Shown in pieces: positions 37,341 through 45,429 of a stretch of 64,000 nucleotides of DNA. This stretch comes from an uncultured Prevotellaceae bacterium (GTDB lineage Bacteria > Bacteroidota > Bacteroidia > Bacteroidales > Muribaculaceae): contig CAMVPC010000007.1 of NCBI GenBank assembly GCA_947169265.1, forward strand, positions 37,731 through 101,730. The letters run 5' to 3'. The position numbers and the translations under genes are program-made. The notes below the pieces were generated by a model, which was given only the letters and a program-made list of their open reading frames with translations, had not been told where the DNA came from and made no database searches. Positions within the stretch are counted from its first letter, which is position 1. Every line of letters begins with the position of its first letter.

Positions 37341-37375
37341 GAGCAACGAGCTTTGAGCAGTGAGCAATGAGCCTC
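37341..37375 (+). repeat. GAGCNNN heptad tract, 5 units
   Basis: gagcaac gagcttt gagcagt gagcaat gagcctc. Confidence 0.93.
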
Positions 37376-37532
37376 GAGTGCGCAGAGAGTAACGCCGAAG
37401 GCGTGCCAAGGCCAGCGGCCTTGACTTGGACTAAACCCCACGGCGCGTAGGCCGAAGGCCTGCGTGGCGTGGGGATAGTAGCCCACACTCATGAGGAGCC
37501 CCGAAGGGGGTCACAAACGGCGAATCGGCTTC
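37376..37532 (+). repeat. Multi-hairpin repeat core, copy 3b
   Basis: 157 nt; same core as copy 2. Confidence 0.95.
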
Positions 37533-37602
37533 GAGCAACGAGCCGTGAGTATTGAGCAACGAGCCATGACCGTCGAGCTTAGAGCAGCGAGCGAAGAGCA
37601 CC
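37533..37602 (+). repeat. GAGCNNN heptad tract, 10 units
   Basis: gagcaac gagccgt gagtatt gagcaac gagccat gaccgtc gagctta gagcagc gagcgaa gagcacc. Confidence 0.93.
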
Positions 37603-37621
37603 CGGACGGTGCCCTCTGAGT

Positions 37622-37650
37622 GCCCCCAGTGAACGCGTTTCACTGGGGGC
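37622..37650. repeat. Perfect hairpin between core copies 3b and 3c
   Basis: GCCCCCAGTGAA-acgcg-TTCACTGGGGGC, 12-bp stem. Confidence 0.8.
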
Positions 37651-37709
37651 TGCGCTCGCATCCGCCACTGTCGCCGTAGGCGCCCCCCTCGCCGCTATCC
37701 GTGAGCCTC

Positions 37710-37866
37710 GAGTGCGCAGAGAGTAACGCCGAAGGCGTGTCAGGGCCAGCGGCCTTGACCTGGATGAAACCCCACGGCGCGTAGGCCGAAGGCCTGCGTG
37801 GCGTGGGGATAGTAGCCCACACTCATGAGGAGCCCCGAAGGGGGTCACAAACGGCGAACCGGCTTC
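37710..37866 (+). repeat. Multi-hairpin repeat core, copy 3c
   Basis: 157 nt; minor substitutions (gtgtcagggcc, cctggatgaaa). Confidence 0.95.
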
Positions 37867-37922
37867 GAGCAACGAGCTTTGAGCAGTGAGCAATGAGCGC
37901 TGAGCGATAAGCGATAAGCACC
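37867..37922 (+). repeat. GAGCNNN heptad tract, 8 units
   Basis: gagcaac gagcttt gagcagt gagcaat gagcgct gagcgat aagcgat aagcacc. Confidence 0.9.
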
Positions 37923-37955
37923 CGGAGGCGACCCCCTCACCCCGAGCCCCCCACG

Positions 37956-37995
37956 AAAAAAGGATTGCCCCAAACAACCGGGGCAATCCTTTTTA
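37956..37995 (-). terminator. Intrinsic terminator downstream of the amylase gene
   Basis: AAAAAGGATTGCCCC-N7-GGGGCAATCCTTTTT. Confidence 0.8.
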
Positions 37996-38013
37996 GCGAT
38001 TTGGCGACAGCCG

Positions 38014-41000
38014 TCAGCGCAGCTGCTTCACTACCTCATGCGAACCATCATCGTAGTACGTCACGATGATATTCACACCGGCGTGAGGCTTATCGCTGCC
38101 CACACCCATCAGGTTGTAGTAGCGAACTCCCGTCACATGCTTGTCGGCAACGCGGTCGGTGATATCTTCCACACCGGTAATCGTGCCCTTGGTGCCCACG
38201 ATGTCGATCGTGTAGCCGCCCTGCGACTGAGAGCGCGCGTGAAGTGCCGCTCCCGACTGTACTGCCGGACGGCTGCCGCTCTTCTTCACAATCACCGTCA
38301 TCTCCTCATAGCCGCGGAGCTTGCCGCCCTGCGTGGGCTGCGGCGCCGTGAACGTGCCGTTATAGTAATTCGTCGTGTAAGCGACGCCTACTTCGTCGTT
38401 GAAGTCCTTGATGGCGTTCTCGTGCATATACACGCGCCCGTCGGTGCCAAACACCGCATACTTCAGCTTTGCCACCTCGTTGGGCTGCGGGTCGACGAAG
38501 AACAGGTCGCCACGCTCGCTTTGCGTCATGAAGTTGGCCACCAGGTAGTTGTTCTGGCCCGTGTGCTGGCTCGTGCGCACCGAGCTCGTGAGCGGCGCAT
38601 AGTTCGTCACGATTTTCTTGTTCTGGCCTTCGAGCACCAGCGTGCCGTTGAGCGTGCCGCCCACGATGGCCATGCCTTCATATTCGGCGGCGGTGGGCGT
38701 GATGCCGTTCATCTCAATCTCCACCCAGTCGTCTTGGTTGAAGTTGGCCACTGAGTCAAACTGCTCCTGGTTGGCGCCCGGCTTCGACGCGAAGGCCGCG
38801 CCGCGGTCGGTGCGCGCGAAGATTGTGTGGCTCCGCGGGTTCACCATCTCCACAAAGAGGTCGTTGCTCACCACATACTGCGTGTTGTCGTCGCCGCTCA
38901 GCGCGAGCTCCGACAGCTGACGTTGCGGCGTGCCCGTCACCACCGTCTGCGTCGCCGGTGTGTAAGCCGTCGGCGTCTCGGTCGTGAGATACTGTGAGTA
39001 ATCGCTTGTGACATCCTCTCCACTCCAGTTATTATCGGTAGTGCCTAAGAAGTAGAACTTATCGGTCGATACATTCTCTTGTGTCAATCGTTGCGAATCG
39101 TTACCCTTGTTAAAGACTATGATATTATAGGGCGTTTGGTCAAAGAATGTGACAATGTTCCAATCCATGTTATTGACCTTTCCATAAGCCATTTTGCCTG
39201 TTTTTATTTTATCGGAGCTCCAGGTGCGGTCGCTATAAAGAGGTTGGTCATTTTTATAGACATAAATGCCCGCATTTTCAGTGCCCCTAAAGTAGATGGT
39301 TGTGGCATTTTTGGTCGTGGATAGGTTTGAGGAATTGGTGACATCAATGTGACGTTCGCTTAATAAATAAGCACCTGGATAATAGTAGAAGTAGTAATCG
39401 CCTTCAGCGGTAATGCTGATGTTTTCCGTTTTGTCAATATCAGCACCATGCAAATTGATAATGCAGTCAACGTCTGTGCGGTCGATATGCCACTTGTACC
39501 ACGTCTGTCCCGCGATTTGACCGTTCTGCTGCGTCATCGCGGTGCCGGGCCATGCGCCGTTGAGCTCGGTCTGGGTGCCGTCTATCCAAGCATAGAGGTT
39601 AGGAGCATCGGTCGTGGTCATGTTTTTGACGTAAATATTGATGCCGCCGGGAAGCGTGCTCAGCGTGCCGCTTATCCAGTAAGTGCGCTCTTGCGAGTCG
39701 ATGATTTGGCCGTCTTTCACCAGGATGGCCTTGAGCGTGTGTGTGCGCTTGCCGTTGTTTGTGTTGTGCGTGGCGTCGAATATCACGCTCGCCCCGCCGG
39801 CGCCGTTCACCACGTAGGTGCCTTGGCTGGCGTTAGCCGTCGTGCCCGCCGTGAGAACCACGTCGGGCTGGTCCACGCAGTAGATGAGCTTCGTGTTGCT
39901 GTCGCCGCCGGTGATGGTGGCCTTCACATAGCCCTCATACTCGCCTGTCGCCTTGTCAATCTCCAGCGGCGTGTCGGTCGTCGTGGCCGTACCATAAGCG
40001 CTCGCCAGGTGGGCCGGCGTCACGTCGGTGGGAATATTGCCGGCAAGTGTGTAGAACACATCGTTGGTGATGCCGCGGATGTCGCTCTGCTTGCTCGCGT
40101 CGGTACCCCAGTTGAGTTGCAGACACAGCTGCTTGTCGGCAGCCACCGGGTCAACGGTCTTGTAGTACCACTTGATGCCATCGATAAACTTGGTGCCGTC
40201 GCTTTTGCCGCCCGGCCAGTTGCCGTTCAGGTTGGCCTCCCACGCGCCTTCGGCGCTCTCGCGCCACAAGTAGAAGTTGGGCTCGTCGTCGGCCTTGACA
40301 AATATCGTGATTTTCCCGTCCACATAGTTCGTGTGGTCGGTGATATAGGTGCGCTCTACCACATCGCTCACATGGTTACCCGTGAGCACGCCCACCTTGA
40401 GCGTGGTGCTTTCGCTGAAGGTCAGCGTCGTGGCGCCCGTGAGCTGCGTGCTGCTCTGCGTGGGCACGCTACCGTCAACGGTATAAACCAGCCGCGTCTC
40501 GGGGCTCGACGGCGACACCGTCACCGCCACGCCGCCCTGATACGAGCCGCTGGGCTTGTCCACCACAGGGTACCCCACGGGTTGCGTCGGCTTCGCGTAG
40601 TTCTGCCTGAGCGAAGCCCACGACTGGCCCCCGAGGGCCGTCGTCTCAACGCTCATGCGCGCCACGTCGCCCTCGTACACCACCGTGTAGTCGCCGCCCG
40701 GCTGATGGCTCTTGCCGGCCGCATCGCCCAGTTGAAGCAAAATTTTGCCGTTGTTTCCCTGAATCTTGAATTCCACGCCGTTGTTATCCACATCGGTGGT
40801 CTCCACAATCGAGCTGGTGTTGGTCACGCCGGCCACGTGGCGAGCCACAATCATGTCCTGGATATATCCCTTCCACGTGGGGTGCATGTAGTGAGGCCAG
40901 AACAGGCACGGAGTACCCGGCATCGACAGGATGAACGCGTTGGCCTCCACGATGTGGTTGTTAGTGCGGTGCTGGTAGGCATAGTTGCTGCCGTCGGTGG

Positions 41001-42231
41001 GCAGGTCCTTGAACGTGTCGTGGTTGTCGATGAATGTCACGGCATAGCGCTTGTAAGTCTCGTCGGCTATCAGGCCCGCACCCTTGAGGCCGCGGTAGTT
41101 GCCGTTGTTGAACGCCTGGTTGATGGCATACATCAGCGGGAAGTCGAACGCCGCGCTTTGGACGGCGCCCTCGGCGTAAGTGTTCTTAATCCAAGTCTTG
41201 ATTTCGCCCAAATCGCCCCAAAATTCGCCCACACTGAAGGCCGGACGAACGGCCGTGTTGTAGTCGCCGAAGTGACGCTCCTCAAAGCCGCGAGCATAGT
41301 CATAACGGAAACCGATATAGCCTAGGTCACTCTTGAGGAAGTCGAGGAACTTCGCCATCTTGGCGCGGGTGGCGGCGCTGTGATGGTCCATGTCGCGGGC
41401 CCACGTGCCACGGCCGCCACAGTCGGGGTTACCCGTTCCCTGGCCGCTCTCGTCGTCGTTACACACGTCGGCCTTGGTCCATTCTATCACCTCGCTGCCG
41501 TAGTACTCGCTCGGGAACTCCACCGCTTGGTCGGTGTTCCCGTTCCATGTGCCGAAGGCACCGCGGTGGTTAATCACCACGTCCTCAATGGCGCCCGTGC
41601 CGGCCGCCTTGAATTCGCTGATAAGCTGTCGCAATTCGGCCTCGGTGCCGTGATACGACTTCGGTGTCCACACGTTGTCTTTGCTGTCGGTATAGGTCCA
41701 GTCGTGGTCGCCGTCTTTCACCAGGCCGTGGTGGAAGTAGAACACCGGCACAAAGCCCATGCAGTCGGGGTTCGTGATGATGTTCCCGTCGTTGTAGTTC
41801 CACGTGCCGCCGTTGCGCCAGGCGCGCACGCCGCCGCGGCCGCTGTCGTCGTTACTCTTGTAGTAAGTCGTCGTCGGGCCGCAAATCGTGCTGCCGCTCT
41901 GTGCCAGCCACAACAAGTCGATGTAGTCGGTGATTTGGGTGCCGCAGTTGCGAAGGCTGCTCCATGTTGTCACCGGTACCTGCCACTCCTCGCCTGTGGC
42001 CCAGCCGGCGCCGTACATCGTTGCCCACGTGTAGCCGGGCTGGTGCGTCACGCCTGCAGGCCATGAACCATACTGCTCGGGACCATGGGGGGAGCAGTCA
42101 GGAATTTCCTTGTAGCTGTCCCAAAAGAATCCTTGCAGCATCACGCCGCCATAGTTGGCGGGCCAACCTTGCGCCAGCGCCGAGGCGCCGGCAAAGGCGA
42201 TTGCCAAGAATAGTAATACTTTCTTCATCAT
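38014..42231 (-). CDS. Secreted GH13 alpha-amylase with CHB_HEX_C-like and CBM26-like starch-binding modules
   Basis: GFRYDYARGF, FSVGEFWGD, FIDNHDT catalytic motifs; RLVYTVDGSVPT; two xFYLW/NLYAW...NGxWPG modules; C-terminal YYNLMGVGSDKPHAGVNIIVTYYDDGSHEVVKQLR. Confidence 0.93.
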   Translation of the reverse strand: MMKKVLLFLAIAFAGASALAQGWPANYGGVMLQGFFWDSYKEIPDCSPHGPEQYGSWPAGVTHQPGYTWATMYGAGWATGEEWQVPVTTWSSLRNCGTQITDYIDLLWLAQSGSTICGPTTTYYKSNDDSGRGGVRAWRNGGTWNYNDGNIITNPDCMGFVPVFYFHHGLVKDGDHDWTYTDSKDNVWTPKSYHGTEAELRQLISEFKAAGTGAIEDVVINHRGAFGTWNGNTDQAVEFPSEYYGSEVIEWTKADVCNDDESGQGTGNPDCGGRGTWARDMDHHSAATRAKMAKFLDFLKSDLGYIGFRYDYARGFEERHFGDYNTAVRPAFSVGEFWGDLGEIKTWIKNTYAEGAVQSAAFDFPLMYAINQAFNNGNYRGLKGAGLIADETYKRYAVTFIDNHDTFKDLPTDGSNYAYQHRTNNHIVEANAFILSMPGTPCLFWPHYMHPTWKGYIQDMIVARHVAGVTNTSSIVETTDVDNNGVEFKIQGNNGKILLQLGDAAGKSHQPGGDYTVVYEGDVARMSVETTALGGQSWASLRQNYAKPTQPVGYPVVDKPSGSYQGGVAVTVSPSSPETRLVYTVDGSVPTQSSTQLTGATTLTFSESTTLKVGVLTGNHVSDVVERTYITDHTNYVDGKITIFVKADDEPNFYLWRESAEGAWEANLNGNWPGGKSDGTKFIDGIKWYYKTVDPVAADKQLCLQLNWGTDASKQSDIRGITNDVFYTLAGNIPTDVTPAHLASAYGTATTTDTPLEIDKATGEYEGYVKATITGGDSNTKLIYCVDQPDVVLTAGTTANASQGTYVVNGAGGASVIFDATHNTNNGKRTHTLKAILVKDGQIIDSQERTYWISGTLSTLPGGINIYVKNMTTTDAPNLYAWIDGTQTELNGAWPGTAMTQQNGQIAGQTWYKWHIDRTDVDCIINLHGADIDKTENISITAEGDYYFYYYPGAYLLSERHIDVTNSSNLSTTKNATTIYFRGTENAGIYVYKNDQPLYSDRTWSSDKIKTGKMAYGKVNNMDWNIVTFFDQTPYNIIVFNKGNDSQRLTQENVSTDKFYFLGTTDNNWSGEDVTSDYSQYLTTETPTAYTPATQTVVTGTPQRQLSELALSGDDNTQYVVSNDLFVEMVNPRSHTIFARTDRGAAFASKPGANQEQFDSVANFNQDDWVEIEMNGITPTAAEYEGMAIVGGTLNGTLVLEGQNKKIVTNYAPLTSSVRTSQHTGQNNYLVANFMTQSERGDLFFVDPQPNEVAKLKYAVFGTDGRVYMHENAIKDFNDEVGVAYTTNYYNGTFTAPQPTQGGKLRGYEEMTVIVKKSGSRPAVQSGAALHARSQSQGGYTIDIVGTKGTITGVEDITDRVADKHVTGVRYYNLMGVGSDKPHAGVNIIVTYYDDGSHEVVKQLR

Positions 42232-42480
42232 TCGGTTAATTTAATTGGATGTATTTTGTTTAATCTATTTTCCCTCAGGGCCTTCGCGCGCATGCCTTAT
42301 AGCAAGGTAGCCCACGCGTCCTTCAAACATGCAAAAATAATAAAAAATGCGTTCCCCAACGCATTTTTTCAATAAATTTCCAAAAAATCAACGCCAAGCA
42401 GCCGAGAGCCGCTTCCGCCCATAGTCGTCGCTGTCGCCGGAGGCGACCCCCTCGCCGCGACTTGCGAGCCGCGCGGCTCG

Positions 42481-43962
42481 TCACGAACGCTTCTTGTGGT
42501 GGAACTCCTTGAGGTAGATGACCGCCATAAACACTACCACCAGCAACGTGTTGAACACCAGCGCACGGACCGGCTCGGCAAACGGCTGCCACAACATCGC
42601 CCCGTAGAGCGCCGCCGCAAGCAGTGTGTAGAACGTTATCGACTTGAGTGGATAAGCGATGGGATAATAGTGCTGACCGATAAAGTAACTCAGCACCATC
42701 GCCGTACCGTAGCCCGCGAATCCGCCCCACGCGCAAGCCATGTAGCTATAGCGAGGCACGAATATCACGTTCACGGCAATCAGCACAGCACAACCTATCC
42801 CCGACAATATCGCTCCCCAAATCGTGCGGTCGCTGAGCTTGTACCAAAACGACAGGTTGAAATACACACCCATCATGATCTCGGCTGCCATCACTATCGG
42901 CACCACACGCAGGCCGGCCCAATAGTCCTCGCCGATGATATATTTGAGCACGTCGAGCCACGCCACCACGCCCAGGAACGCCAGCAGCGTGAAGATGATG
43001 AAATATTTCATCGCCCGCGAGTAAGTCTCTTTGTTGTCCTTGTCACGACTCTTGCCGAACACAAACGGCTCGTAGGCATAGCGGAACGCCTGCGTGATCA
43101 TCGCCATGATCATCGCTATCTTCACCGCAGCGCCGTAGATCGCCAACTGCTCCTTGGCGTCGTCCCCCGTCGCGATATAAGGGAACATGATTTTGTCGCC
43201 GTGCTGGTTTATCACCCCCGCGATGCCCAGCACAAGGATGGGCCAGCCGTAGCTCAGCATCTGCTTGAGCAAGCGCCAGTTCACCGTCTTGAGCGACACC
43301 TCGCGCCATTCGGGAAGGAATAGCAACGTCACTATCGACGTGCACACCAGGTTCACATAAAACGCGTAACCCGCCTTGTCGGCGTCGCTCACGTTCGGGT
43401 CGTAAATCGACTCCACCAGGTGAGGCATCGTCGCGTAAAGCGCCGGCAAACCTACGAAATACAGCAGGTTGAGCGCGATGTTGAGCACGATAAACGTGAT
43501 TTTTAACGCCGCGAAGCGCAACGGGCGCTTCTTGTAGCGAAGGAACGCGAACGGTATCGACTGAATCGCGTCCTGCGCCACCACAAGCGCCATCACGCTG
43601 ATATACGCCGGATGAACGTCGTATTGCATCAAGTGAGCAAGCTGAGGCAGGAACGCCAGCACCAATCCGGCAAAAGCCAGCGAAACCACGCCAACGGCGG
43701 TCACAGCCGTCGAGTAAACCGCGCGCGGATTCTCATTCTCTTTGTTGGCAAATCGGAAAAACGCCGTCTCCATGCCGAAGGTGAGCAACACCAGCAGCAG
43801 ACCCACGTTGGCATACATGTTGGTGATGTCGCCGTAGCCGCCGCTCGCCGCGCTTATCTTCGCCGTGTATAACGGCACCAGCAGGTAGTTTAGAAAACGA
43901 CCCACTATACTGCTCATCCCATAGATGGCGGTCTCTTTGACGAGCGACTTCAAGCTGGCCAT
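42481..43962 (-). CDS. Polysaccharide/oligosaccharide flippase (MOP superfamily)
   Basis: LKSLVKETAIYGMSSIVGRFLNYLLVPLYTAKIS start; about 12-14 hydrophobic segments. Confidence 0.92.
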   Translation of the reverse strand: MASLKSLVKETAIYGMSSIVGRFLNYLLVPLYTAKISAASGGYGDITNMYANVGLLLVLLTFGMETAFFRFANKENENPRAVYSTAVTAVGVVSLAFAGLVLAFLPQLAHLMQYDVHPAYISVMALVVAQDAIQSIPFAFLRYKKRPLRFAALKITFIVLNIALNLLYFVGLPALYATMPHLVESIYDPNVSDADKAGYAFYVNLVCTSIVTLLFLPEWREVSLKTVNWRLLKQMLSYGWPILVLGIAGVINQHGDKIMFPYIATGDDAKEQLAIYGAAVKIAMIMAMITQAFRYAYEPFVFGKSRDKDNKETYSRAMKYFIIFTLLAFLGVVAWLDVLKYIIGEDYWAGLRVVPIVMAAEIMMGVYFNLSFWYKLSDRTIWGAILSGIGCAVLIAVNVIFVPRYSYMACAWGGFAGYGTAMVLSYFIGQHYYPIAYPLKSITFYTLLAAALYGAMLWQPFAEPVRALVFNTLLVVVFMAVIYLKEFHHKKRS

Positions 43963-43983
43963 GATGCCCTACCTTTCAGCGTT

Positions 43984-44688
43984 TTATTCCGGAAACTTCG
44001 TGCGGGCAACTTCCATCATCCGCTTCACGTCGAAGTAGAAATCTTTCGTCGATCCGTCGCTCTGGCGCTTTGCCGTGATGCAGTCTATGTCGCCCGGTAT
44101 CTCTTTTTGGCTCGTCGCCACATAGCCCAGCGTGTTCACAATGTAGTATTCATGGTCGGGGAAAAGCACCACCCACGGCTCGTCTTTCGTCCCCTTCCCG
44201 CTCGACATGATTGCCGCTATCAACCGGTCAAGACGGAACTGACGCACGGCCGCACGCGCATATTTCTTCTTCGCCTTGAGCGCGTAGATGTAATATTCCA
44301 TCTGGTCGAAGTCGAAGATGTGGTCGTTCAGCGACAACTCGGCATATTTCTCGATGCTGTCACACTCCGCACGCGACAACGGCTGCTTGTAGTACAGCTG
44401 CTCCACCTTGTTCGAGAACTCGCTCTTGCGGAACGGATTGTAGTCCTCCTGGAACACGAAGCCGTAGTACAGGTCGCGATAGGCCTCGAAGTTCAGCGTC
44501 GTGTCGTTGCTGCGGAACGACTGCATCAGGTTGGGGTAATAGAAGCGCGCTTTGGGGTTCAGCGTGATGCTCTTGACTTTGTCAAAGTCCACCTTGCGAA
44601 CCTCAAACTTGTTTTGGGCTTGGCCGGTCAGCGCCACGCCAACGACGGCCAGTAGCAGCAAAATATCTCGCATTACTCTCATTATCAA
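43984..44688 (-). CDS. DUF4919-like exported protein
   Basis: Signal peptide; ARFYYPNLMQSFRSNDTTLNFEAYRDLYYGFVFQEDYNPF. Confidence 0.65.
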   Translation of the reverse strand: MIMRVMRDILLLLAVVGVALTGQAQNKFEVRKVDFDKVKSITLNPKARFYYPNLMQSFRSNDTTLNFEAYRDLYYGFVFQEDYNPFRKSEFSNKVEQLYYKQPLSRAECDSIEKYAELSLNDHIFDFDQMEYYIYALKAKKKYARAAVRQFRLDRLIAAIMSSGKGTKDEPWVVLFPDHEYYIVNTLGYVATSQKEIPGDIDCITAKRQSDGSTKDFYFDVKRMMEVARTKFPE

Positions 44689-44697
44689 TTTGTTTTA

Positions 44698-45210
44698 TTA
44701 AGGTAAAAAGCCCTCGACTGCAATGCCTATCATCGAGGTGGCGACAACAGCTTGCAATCCGCGGGCACAAAAGTAGTGAATAAAATCGACACTGGGAAAT
44801 TTTAGCCACTGTCCGTGAGGCGTACGACCAAAGGCCAGCTCGCCAAACAAGCAGCCCAGCAACACGCCCAGCATCATGAAGCGCGCGCCGGCCATCATGC
44901 CCACCAAGCCGCCCGCAAGCGCACCAAGCCCCAAATACAGGTTGCCCGTGTTGCGACCGTCGGGCTCCCCTTTGGGCGACAATACGGCGATAGCTATCAC
45001 GATGGCGGTCGCTATGCCGTAAAACACCAGCGTCCACGACGGCAACGTCGTGAACGTGCTCGCGTGAAGCGACACTATGCCACAGTAGGCAGGCAACGAC
45101 GCCACCACCCACTGCGGCTGTTTCTTCAGCCAGCGAGGACGCAACAAGAGCGCCAGCGACAAGGCCACCAGCATCCATCCCAGCACAAGTAATGTATAGT
45201 TCAGTGCCAT
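44698..45210 (-). CDS. Hypothetical integral membrane protein
   Basis: Several TM segments; start set at MALNYTLLVLGWMLVALSLALLL. Confidence 0.6.
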   Translation of the reverse strand: MALNYTLLVLGWMLVALSLALLLRPRWLKKQPQWVVASLPAYCGIVSLHASTFTTLPSWTLVFYGIATAIVIAIAVLSPKGEPDGRNTGNLYLGLGALAGGLVGMMAGARFMMLGVLLGCLFGELAFGRTPHGQWLKFPSVDFIHYFCARGLQAVVATSMIGIAVEGFLP

Positions 45211-45345
45211 TACATTATATAAACAATGCCTCACCCCCTTTTATTGTGCCGTTAATCTTTTTTAAGCAACAGCAGGTTGTCTGCCCGCCGCGGTCACCCG
45301 TGCGGCGGCTTTGTCGCCGCAAGCCCCGCCCCGCTTTTAACACCG

Positions 45346-45376
45346 GCGGGCGGCTACCGCACCGGTAGCCGCCCGC
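45346..45376 (-). terminator. Strong hairpin downstream of the LRR gene
   Basis: GCGGGCGGCTACCG-N-CGGTAGCCGCCCGC inverted repeat. Confidence 0.5.
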
Positions 45377-45429
45377 AGTATTAGGGAGGCGCTGACGACG
45401 GCGACACATTGCCGCCTGCGCGCGAGTAA

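Noticed and set aside
37091-37955. IS element or transposon remnant
   Set aside because: No transposase fragment, terminal inverted repeats or target duplication seen; structure is better described as a repeat/hairpin element.
39448-41325. 625-aa plus-strand ORF opposite the amylase
   Set aside because: Antisense to a GH13 enzyme with intact catalytic motifs; composition is artefactual.
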